45,514 bases of DNA from Gracilibacter sp. BRH_c7a (GTDB taxonomy: Bacteria > Bacillota > Desulfitobacteriia > Desulfitobacteriales > Syntrophobotulaceae). A program made the position numbers and the translations under genes. Shown here piece after piece: positions 8,973 through 15,708 of the stretch (positions within the stretch are counted from its first letter, which is position 1; each line of letters begins with the position of its first letter). The notes below the pieces were generated by a model, which saw only the letters and a program-made list of their open reading frames with translations, searched no databases and had not been told where the DNA came from. Where the stretch lies: the NCBI GenBank assembly GCA_001516055.1, contig LOEZ01000097.1, positions 1-45,514 of the forward strand, read 5' to 3'.

Positions 8973-9632
8973 TTATTGTTCTTCATCACTTTCCCCCTCT
9001 TTGACTTTCATGGATAATATACTAGAAGGAAAGAAGCATTTCTGTGCGATTAGGGTCGGTATAACAGCACTGAGTATTACGACTGTTACAATGATACTGT
9101 ATTGCGAATTATCAACATATTGGTTAGTCAAACCGTATAAAGCAGAGATCGTCCCAAAAGTAAGACCGGTGCTCATGAGTAGGGTGATATATATCCCGTT
9201 ACGTCTATCATACTTAAAGATTTTGGTTGCAGGCAGTACCCCAACAAACTTGGCCACAACTTTCGTTATCAGAAGAATGACTATTAAAGAGAAAGCAACG
9301 ATAAGAGCCTTTACAGATACTAAGGAGCCTGCCTTAATAAAGTAAAAGGGAGTAAAAGCAACGAACGCTATAGCTCTCATTTTATGGAGAGTTTCTTTAT
9401 ATTGTATGAAGAAACCTGCCATAGATAGACCGATAATGTAGGCCGGAAGTACGGCTTCACTACCAGAATAAACAGCAAGGTATGCAAGAATGAGTAGTAT
9501 AAAGAAAACGAATTTAATTTCAGGTTCGCTCACTTTGCCGTTATAAGCTTCAAATACTTGTTTTGCCAACGGCGTACTGGTAAATATCGCGACAATAAGT
9601 ACTACTGTAAAAATTAATAACTTGTAAGACTC
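8973..9632 (-). pseudogene. CPA2-type Na+/H+ antiporter, C-terminal half only
   Basis: The open frame covers about 219 codons, running from just after an in-frame TAG (9633-9635) to a stop at 8973. It encodes six or so hydrophobic helices resembling the second half of Kef/NapA-type CPA2 exchangers: FTSTPLAKQVFEAY, SGSEAVLPAYIIGLSMAGF, TPFYFIKAGSLV and MSTGLTFGTISALYGL. Full-length exchangers have about 380 residues, so roughly the first 170 are absent. No ATG or GTG precedes the conserved region; the first usable codon is TTG 9569. The coding frame abuts the terminator stem of a fluoride riboswitch, implying a deletion that removed the ribosome binding site and the 5' half. It could be a remnant of a riboswitch-controlled fluoride-related antiporter. 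Confidence 0.8.
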
Positions 9633-9684
9633 CTACCTTATGGTAGGAGCCATTAGCTTTTAGCTTTATGCGAGCCCCATCGCA
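9630..9684 (-). promoter_or_regulatory. Fluoride riboswitch (crcB motif), copy 2, with hairpin
   Basis: Read on the minus strand, the aptamer starts at 9684 with TGCGATGGGGCTCGCA (TGCGA/TCGCA stem). A short AGCT-AAA-AGCT stem follows, then TAATGGCTCCTAC, as in the crcB-motif consensus. The CTCCTAC segment (9643-9649) also pairs with GTAGGAG (9630-9636) to make a perfect 7-bp terminator-type stem with a 6-nt loop. The following bases are not a clean U-tract. This suggests the expression platform was clipped when the downstream antiporter lost its 5' half. The 200 nt upstream (9690-9900) are AT-rich with no gene and no convincing promoter. Confidence 0.88.
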
Positions 9685-9902
9685 GTTAATAAGATTCGGG
9701 TCACTATATTTTATACTATATAAAAGTGGTACTTATTTTAATAATCTCAACTTATACTTCAAAGGTTTTAGAAGCTATTTCTAACCCTATTAATATATTA
9801 CCTAGGCTCGAAGAAATGCTTTATTTTATGTAAGTTTTTGCATACGTTATTGATTTTCAGCAGATTGCAGTAAAATCATATTCTTTCGAATGAACAACTA
9901 TT

Positions 9903-10253
9903 TTAAAATGATTTATCACAATTGATTTCAATACTCCCGTATTTGTGAATATCAACATCTACAGTGAATACCAATCCTTTAGGGACAATCTTAGATAGTT
10001 CAGGTATAATAGCTTCGATTTTAGATGAACAGTCAATAGTTTCTATAATCATTGGCAGGTCTGAAGATAACTCCAATATTCTTGCACTTCTTAGCATTCG
10101 ATCATGCCCATATCCTAAGATTCCCCGTGATACGGTAACCCCACCAATGTCTTTTTCTCGTAACCAGTGCACAAGATATAGGTATAGTGGTTTTTTCTGG
10201 AACTTTTCATTTTCACTCACATATATTTTCAAAAGCTTTCCTTTTTCCAACAT
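9903..10253 (-). CDS. DUF190 family protein (copy B)
   Basis: 116-residue DUF190 protein with LLKIYVSENEKF at the N-terminus, then GGVTVSRGILGYGHD and RILELSSDLPMIIETIDC, the same signature as copy A with clear divergence. I take ATG 10253, seven nt after a TTAGGAGG. An in-frame TTG at 10271 precedes that site. It follows crcB by 19 nt and is evidently co-transcribed with it under the riboswitch at 10689-10773. Its function is unknown; the recurring crcB linkage suggests an accessory or sensing role in fluoride resistance (inference). Confidence 0.88.
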   Translation of the reverse strand: MLEKGKLLKIYVSENEKFQKKPLYLYLVHWLREKDIGGVTVSRGILGYGHDRMLRSARILELSSDLPMIIETIDCSSKIEAIIPELSKIVPKGLVFTVDVDIHKYGSIEINCDKSF

Positions 10254-10272
10254 CACGAAACCTCCTAACAAT

Positions 10273-10653
10273 CTACACGAATCGAGCTAATGACATACCA
10301 ATAAATACCCCGAAAAATCCGATAATGATACTTAACATTGTATAAGCTCCCGCGGTTATTATATTACCATCTTTAATGAGAGTAATTACTTCATACCCAA
10401 AGGTTGAAAATGTAGTAAATGCCCCTAGAAAACCTACCGTTAAGGCAATTCTGATTTCGGGGCTTAAAGTAAGTTTATCCAATAATACCGTATTTAAGAA
10501 TCCGAGGGTTAATGCACCGAGAATGTTAATAAGAAATGTATGCAAGGGAAAACTATGAACCCACTTGTTTGATATCCAAATCCCCAAACCGTAACGAGCA
10601 ACTGCACCGAGAGCACCACCAATAGCAACTGAAAGATAAGTAATCATAGACAT
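10273..10653 (-). CDS. crcB: Fluoride ion channel Fluc/CrcB
   Basis: 126-residue protein with four hydrophobic helices, the normal size for a Fluc subunit, which works as an antiparallel dimer in the cell membrane and exports fluoride. Family motifs seen are GGALGAVARYGLG, FLINILGALTLGF (the Asn region of the pore) and VGFLGAFTTFSTFGYE (the TFSTF phenylalanine-box segment). The start is ATG 10653 with GAGGAG seven nt upstream. The gene is intact, and a fluoride riboswitch lies immediately upstream, which supports the function strongly. DUF190 copy B follows. Confidence 0.95.
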   Translation of the reverse strand: MSMITYLSVAIGGALGAVARYGLGIWISNKWVHSFPLHTFLINILGALTLGFLNTVLLDKLTLSPEIRIALTVGFLGAFTTFSTFGYEVITLIKDGNIITAGAYTMLSIIIGFFGVFIGMSLARFV

Positions 10654-10688
10654 CTTTGCTCCTCTTAAATCAATAATCTTCTATTACC

Positions 10689-10773
10689 AAAAAAGAAAAC
10701 TCCTACCAGACTATACCTATATACAGTCAAGTAGGAGCCATTAACCTTATGGTAAAAAGCGAGCTCCATCGCT
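10689..10773 (-). promoter_or_regulatory. Fluoride riboswitch (crcB motif), copy 1, with intrinsic terminator
   Basis: On the minus strand the aptamer begins at 10773 with AGCGATGGAGCTCGCT (AGCGA/TCGCT stem). A short stem (ACC-N4-GGT) follows, then TAATGGCTCCTAC, matching the fluoride aptamer consensus. CTCCTAC (10731-10737) also pairs with GTAGGAG (10700-10706), with an inner GACT/AGTC stem. The hairpin is followed by TTTTCTTTTTT (10689-10699), a textbook terminator. Ligand binding should hold CTCCTAC in the pseudoknot and let transcription into crcB proceed. It lies about 36 nt before the crcB start. Confidence 0.95.
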
Positions 10774-10791
10774 ATATTCTAAACAAGTGTT

Positions 10792-10820
10792 ATTTTAATA
10801 CCATAAATGAAATACTGCAA
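10792..10820 (-). promoter_or_regulatory. SigA-type promoter of the crcB-DUF190 operon
   Basis: On the minus strand TTGCAG (10815-10820) and TAAAAT (10792-10797) are separated by exactly 17 nt. Transcription would start near 10785, just before the riboswitch aptamer, which is the expected layout. The rest of the gap (10821-11052) up to pyrE is AT-rich. I see no gene there and no confident promoter for pyrE. Confidence 0.7.
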
Positions 10821-11070
10821 GCATCAAATTCTTGAACACATAGTTATTTTGCTCAATGTTTAGTATAATAAAGCAAATTATTCTTGGAAGTGAACATAAG
10901 GTTCATATGATCTAGGAATTTTAATACATAAGAAGTAAAAATAAAGGTAGAATAAATTGATTGGGTGCTAGTCCTGTATTTATTCCAATAACGAGAGAAA
11001 AATGATAAAATGATTCAAGCTAAGAATGAATTATCGATAGGTTAGACCATATATGGAAGGTGGAATACAA

Positions 11071-11682
11071 GTGGGTTGTAATTGCGATTGTAATTGTAAT
11101 TCTAAAAATTTAAGTCAGGATGAAATTCTGCAGATTTTCAAGGATACTGGAGCACTTCTCCAAGGACATTTTCTGCTTACTTCGGGGAAACATAGTGCCC
11201 AGTATATGCAATGTGCTCAAGTGTTGCAATATCCTATAAAAGCAGAAGCACTTTGCAAGGAGTTAGCCGTTAAATTTGAAAACTTTGAGATAGACACAGT
11301 CATAGCACCAGCTGTGGGGGGAATTGTCGTAGCCTATGAGGTCGGAAGAGCCCTAGGAGTCAAAGCAATCTTTACCGAGAGACAAAATGGTGAGATGACG
11401 TTGAGACGTGGGTTTGAACTTGCACCTGGGGAGAAAGTCCTGGTTGTCGAAGATGTCATCACAACCGGCGGATCAGTGAAAGAAGTTATAAAAGTAGTGA
11501 AGGAAGTCGGTGCTATCCCTGTAGGGGTGGGAGTACTTGTCGACCGTAGCGGCGGTAAAGCCGAATTCGAGGGTTTGAGGCTCAATAGCCTGATTCAGAT
11601 GAATATCGAGGTCTTTGAACCGGATAACTGTCCCCTCTGTGCCAAAGGACTCCCTGCAGAGAAACCCGGAAGCAGGAAGTAA
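11071..11682 (+). CDS. pyrE: Orotate phosphoribosyltransferase with Cys-rich N-terminus
   Basis: 203 residues. It joins orotate to PRPP to give OMP, the substrate of PyrF. The PRPP-binding motif VLVVEDVITTGGS and the loop TERQNGEMTLRRGF are intact. The C-terminus carries CPLC (Cys187, Cys190), which I recall as common in this PyrE subgroup. The N-terminus is unusual: GCNCDCNCN puts four cysteines at alternate positions 3, 5, 7 and 9. I prefer GTG 11071 because GGAAGGTGG lies eight nt upstream; an in-frame ATG at 11053 has no ribosome binding site. It is cut off from pyrF by the fluoride island. Confidence 0.94.
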   Translation: MGCNCDCNCNSKNLSQDEILQIFKDTGALLQGHFLLTSGKHSAQYMQCAQVLQYPIKAEALCKELAVKFENFEIDTVIAPAVGGIVVAYEVGRALGVKAIFTERQNGEMTLRRGFELAPGEKVLVVEDVITTGGSVKEVIKVVKEVGAIPVGVGVLVDRSGGKAEFEGLRLNSLIQMNIEVFEPDNCPLCAKGLPAEKPGSRK

Positions 11683-11704
11683 GAACCTCTAGGGAGAACT
11701 ACCC

Positions 11705-13705
11705 ATGAACATATTAGTGGATCTTTTATATAACCTTAGTCTTTTAGTATCCTTAAGCATTATCTCTGGATTTATACTTAGAAGGAAGGGCAAGGGCTGG
11801 AGTAATTCGATTTTACAAGGAATACTAATGGGAAGCACGGCTGTTATTGGAATGATATTTCCGCTAACAGTATCACCGGGTTTGATTTTTGATGGGCGTT
11901 CAGTAATTTTAAGTTTATCAGGGCTCTTCTTTGGCCCACTTGCTTCAGCTATATCAGGTTTAATGGCTTTAGTGTTTCGTGTTTATCAAGGTGGTACGGG
12001 CGTAATAATGGGCACTTTTGTAATAATTATGTCTGCTGCTGTTGGCACCATATTCAACCTAAGAAATAAACGAAAAAAAACTGGAATAACAAGCAAATTG
12101 TTATTCCAGATGGGACTAATTGTTCATGTAGCTATGATATTATTAATGTTTACGCTTCCAAATGAGATAGCCGGTCATATCCTTAGACTTATTGCTCTGC
12201 CAGTTTTGTTGACTTATCCAATAACCACAGTATTAATCGGTCGAATTATCGCTGAAGCGATTGAACATTTGCGGATAGAAGCCGAACTAAAAACCAGTGA
12301 GGAAAAATATAGGCTTTTAACGGAGAATGCGTCTGACGTAATTTCGGTATTTAATGTAACGAAAAACAAATTTACCTACTTTAGCCCATCAATATTCTAT
12401 TTAAGAGGAATTACAGAAGCAGAAGCATTAAATGAAAGATTAGAAGAAGCTTTAACTCCAGAATCATTTGAAGAATTTAGGGATGCTATTGCAAGAGATA
12501 TAATTGATATCAAGGAAAATTCAAACGCGCCTAAATGTTATATTAATGAAATTCAACAACCCTGTAAAAATGGAGAAATTATTTGGGTTGAAGTATCAAC
12601 AAGATATCGTTATAACTCTATAGGGGATATAGAAGCTGTCTGTGTAAGCCGCAATATTACCCAGAGAAAAAGAGCAGAAGAAAATCTTGTTTATCTAAGT
12701 TATCGCGATTATCTTACGGGGCTATATAATCGTAGATTTTTTGAAGAAGAGTTGAAACGGCTTGATACTGTTAGAAATCTCCCGATGACTATTGTTATGG
12801 CAGATATAAACGGCTTAAAGCTGATCAACGATTCTTTTGGACATGCCAAGGGTGACGAGCTTCTTAAGAAAGCAGCAGAAAAGATAAAGAAGGGTTGTCG
12901 AGTTGACGACATTATTGCCAGACTCGGAGGCGATGAGTTTGTAATTCTATTGCCTAGAACAGATTCTATTGCAGCTGAGCAAGTCATTAAAAGAATCAAG
13001 GAACTGTCATTAAAGGAACAAGTAGAAACCATTGATATTTCCATTTCATTTGGTTATGAGACAAAATGTATTGAGGAAGAAAATATTCAAGAGATCTTAA
13101 AAAAAGCGGAAGATCATATGTATAGACATAAGCTTTACGAAAGTTCGAGCATGAGGAACAAAACAATAGACCTGATTATGAATACGCTATTTGAAAAAAG
13201 TAACAGAGAGATGGCGCATTCCAAACGGGTAAGCGAAATATGTGAAGCGATAGCAATTAAGATGAACTTTGATACGGAGAACATCAATCAAGTGAGAACA
13301 GCTGGCCTTATGCATGATATTGGTAAAATGGGAATTGACGAGAAGATTCTTAACAAATCTCAAAGACTAAATGATGATGAATGGAAAGAAATCAAGAGAC
13401 ACCCTGAAGTAGGATATCGAATAATAAACTCGGTAAATGAATTCTCGGAATTAGCTAATTCTATTCTTGAACATCATGAAAGATGGGATGGGAAAGGCTA
13501 TCCTAAGAGACTTAAAGGTGAAGAAATCTCAATTCAAGCAAGAATAATTGCTGTTTCTGATGCTTACGATGCAATGACCAGCGAAAGACCATATCGAAAG
13601 GGATTAAGTGAAGAAGAAGCTATAGCAGAAATAAGAAAAAATGCTGGCAGCCAGTTTGATCCTGATATTGCAAAGATTTTTATTGAGAAGGTTTTAGAAA
13701 GATAG
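11705..13705 (+). CDS. Membrane GGDEF/HD-GYP cyclic-di-GMP enzyme with LytS-type 5TM and PAS domains
   Basis: 666 residues. Residues 1-185 contain five or six helices of the 5TMR-LYT sensor type (LIFDGRSVILSLSGLFFGP, FRVYQGGTGVIMGTF). A PAS domain spans about 199-325. A GGDEF domain follows (DYLTGLYNRRFFEE, with an intact GGDEF at 408-412). The C-terminal HD-GYP domain has HDIGK at 537-541 and HHERWDGKGYP. Both catalytic motifs look complete, so the protein could make and break c-di-GMP. The domain order suggests the PAS or membrane part selects the activity (inference). It starts 22 nt after pyrE and ends 20 nt before the convergent rqcH. Confidence 0.93.
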   Translation: MNILVDLLYNLSLLVSLSIISGFILRRKGKGWSNSILQGILMGSTAVIGMIFPLTVSPGLIFDGRSVILSLSGLFFGPLASAISGLMALVFRVYQGGTGVIMGTFVIIMSAAVGTIFNLRNKRKKTGITSKLLFQMGLIVHVAMILLMFTLPNEIAGHILRLIALPVLLTYPITTVLIGRIIAEAIEHLRIEAELKTSEEKYRLLTENASDVISVFNVTKNKFTYFSPSIFYLRGITEAEALNERLEEALTPESFEEFRDAIARDIIDIKENSNAPKCYINEIQQPCKNGEIIWVEVSTRYRYNSIGDIEAVCVSRNITQRKRAEENLVYLSYRDYLTGLYNRRFFEEELKRLDTVRNLPMTIVMADINGLKLINDSFGHAKGDELLKKAAEKIKKGCRVDDIIARLGGDEFVILLPRTDSIAAEQVIKRIKELSLKEQVETIDISISFGYETKCIEEENIQEILKKAEDHMYRHKLYESSSMRNKTIDLIMNTLFEKSNREMAHSKRVSEICEAIAIKMNFDTENINQVRTAGLMHDIGKMGIDEKILNKSQRLNDDEWKEIKRHPEVGYRIINSVNEFSELANSILEHHERWDGKGYPKRLKGEEISIQARIIAVSDAYDAMTSERPYRKGLSEEEAIAEIRKNAGSQFDPDIAKIFIEKVLER

Positions 13706-13725
13706 TGGAACAAGTTTTAGGCATA

Positions 13726-15582
13726 TCAGACTATAGGCTTACTTTCCACTGCTTCTGTTGCCAACAAACGATTGATATCCTCCTCTTTCGGAGTAATAAG
13801 CAAAGACCAATTCTGCTCGTAGACCACCATCCCCGGCTTAGCACCTTTAGGCTTCTTAATCTGCTTAACGTGAGTATAATCCACTGAGACCTGAGAGGAA
13901 CCTCTGGCTTGGCTGAAGTAGACGGCTAGGGCAGCGGCATCGAGCAGGGTGGCGTCATCGGGGAACTCTTCGTTTTCTTCCAGAGGAACGATGACATGAG
14001 ATCCGGGAATCTTCTTGACATGGAGCCACATATCGGATGGCTTGGCTTCCCGCCAGGTCATTTTGTCATTTTGACGATTATTACGACCGACAATAATGGT
14101 CTTGCCAGCTTGAGATAAATAAACATGAGGGAAAGATTCGGAGTCTGGTTCTTTCTTTTTCTGCGAAGTCTTCTTCTTTGAAGAAATACTCTTAGAATAA
14201 CTGCTCTTATTAGCAGGTTTGCTAGAGATATATCCTTGATCAATAAGTTCTTGATGAATTTCGGCGAGTTCTTCATTAGTTTCTGCTTGTTCAATGCTCA
14301 AAGCTAATGATTGCAGATATTCCATCTCCTCCTGCGCTGCATGGAGTAATGGCTGGGTTTTTTGAATAGTCACTTTCGACTTATTGTACAGCTTATAATA
14401 ACGCTGGGCATTGTCTATACCGCTAAGAGCAGGATCTAGGCTGATACTCATAGGCTTATATTCTGGATCGGTATAGTCATCAACAGTAATCTCACTCATG
14501 CCTGGAGAGAGCATATAAAGATTAGCTGTCAGAAGTTCCCCGAGTTTTTGGTAACGGAGACCTTTTTCCGATTTGGAGATGGTATTTTCATGGATGCCCA
14601 GTTTTTTATTCAAATGGCTATAGAGACTCTGGACAACCTTGCGAAGTGAGCCCCTTTTGGCTTCAGTGATATTAGAATTTATTTTTTTGGTGTAATAAAG
14701 GCTTACTGCTCCATTTAAAGTTGAGACCTTTTGTTCGCTTAAATCAGAATACTGCAGATATGGAATAAATGAGAAAGCCGAAGGGATATCTCTTTTCAGG
14801 TCGGATTGAAAATAAACACATGGATCCAGCAAGGCGTTTTTCCTCTCCAAGATGAAAGATGAATAAGCTTGATAGAGTCTGCTAAAATCTATTTCCCCAC
14901 AATTGTCAAGGATGGTATCTTGATCAAGCCCAGCGCGAAGTATTAATTCTTTAGCTAATTCAGGGCTGATACCATTGATTATCTCTACTAAAGCATCACT
15001 TACCTTTGTATCCAGTTTATGGTGGAGGAATAGAGTCATCCAGTTCTCTTCATCAGTTACCAAATCAGATTTATTTTGGTTTGGGGGAGCGAGGTATTGT
15101 CTTCCCGGCAGTACTTCCCGATATCTGCTGAGTAGATGAGAATACCGTCTTAGACCATCGAGAATCGTATTAGTTTGGGGATCGACGAGTATAAGATTAC
15201 TATGTTTACCCATGATCTCCAGATGAAGATAGTAATACTGAAGGTCACCTCGGTCATTGTAGTTTTCCACATAAATGGTGACTATCCGTTCCAGTCCTTC
15301 TTGTTGGATATCGAGAATCTTACCGCTCTCTAAATGTTTGCGTAGAATCATGCAAAACATCGGAGCAGTGGTGGGATTCTTTTTGTGTTCATCTGTAAAA
15401 TGGATTCTGGCTGAAGTACTCCCTGCATTTAAAAGCAGGCGTAACAAAGAACGTTTTTTACTGCGTAATATAAGATGAATTTCCTCTTTCTCCGGTTGGA
15501 CTATTCTATCTATACGTGTCCCTATAAGTTCAGGGCGCAGCTCATTTAGCAAATGATATAGAGTAATACTGTCAAGGGCCAT
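13726..15582 (-). CDS. rqcH: RqcH (NFACT/Rqc2 family), ribosome quality control factor
   Basis: 618 residues. RqcH binds stalled 50S subunits carrying peptidyl-tRNA and recruits alanyl-tRNA to add C-terminal poly-Ala tails. Visible parts are the NFACT-N domain (MALDSITLYHLLNELRPEL), a helix-hairpin-helix and coiled-coil middle (about 240-430), and the C-terminal NFACT-R domain with SDMWLHVKKIPGSHVIV and VKQIKKPKGAKPGMVVY. A lysine/serine-rich linker lies near residues 470-495. The start is ATG 15582 after AAAGGAG; an in-frame TTG 51 nt further upstream lacks a site. It corresponds to B. subtilis yloA, next to the Ca-ATPase gene as in Bacillus. Confidence 0.94.
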   Translation of the reverse strand: MALDSITLYHLLNELRPELIGTRIDRIVQPEKEEIHLILRSKKRSLLRLLLNAGSTSARIHFTDEHKKNPTTAPMFCMILRKHLESGKILDIQQEGLERIVTIYVENYNDRGDLQYYYLHLEIMGKHSNLILVDPQTNTILDGLRRYSHLLSRYREVLPGRQYLAPPNQNKSDLVTDEENWMTLFLHHKLDTKVSDALVEIINGISPELAKELILRAGLDQDTILDNCGEIDFSRLYQAYSSFILERKNALLDPCVYFQSDLKRDIPSAFSFIPYLQYSDLSEQKVSTLNGAVSLYYTKKINSNITEAKRGSLRKVVQSLYSHLNKKLGIHENTISKSEKGLRYQKLGELLTANLYMLSPGMSEITVDDYTDPEYKPMSISLDPALSGIDNAQRYYKLYNKSKVTIQKTQPLLHAAQEEMEYLQSLALSIEQAETNEELAEIHQELIDQGYISSKPANKSSYSKSISSKKKTSQKKKEPDSESFPHVYLSQAGKTIIVGRNNRQNDKMTWREAKPSDMWLHVKKIPGSHVIVPLEENEEFPDDATLLDAAALAVYFSQARGSSQVSVDYTHVKQIKKPKGAKPGMVVYEQNWSLLITPKEEDINRLLATEAVESKPIV

Positions 15583-15621
15583 GGTTAACTCCTTTCGTTG
15601 TCGGGTAAAAATATCAGCCTT

Positions 15622-15630
15622 AGTATAGCA
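15622..15630 (-). promoter_or_regulatory. Extended -10 promoter element for rqcH
   Basis: On the minus strand TGCTATACT forms a TG-N-TATACT extended -10, about 40 nt upstream of the rqcH start. No good -35 box stands at the standard distance, which extended -10 promoters tolerate. The divergent Ca-ATPase gene starts 127 nt from rqcH. Confidence 0.5.
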
Positions 15631-15708
15631 CATTTTTGGGAATTTTTTGAGGACAGGCTGAATAGCATGTACTAAGACAAGTCTTCAGAGGAAAAAGGAG
15701 GAACCGGC

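Noticed and set aside
9001-9345. Plus-strand 114-residue reading frame in the antiporter region
   Set aside because: It is the complement of the conserved antiporter frame; the minus strand gives the family motifs.
10821-11052. Promoter for pyrE
   Set aside because: Candidate boxes (TTGATT near 10956, TAAAAT near 11004) lack convincing partners at proper spacing, so none is claimed.
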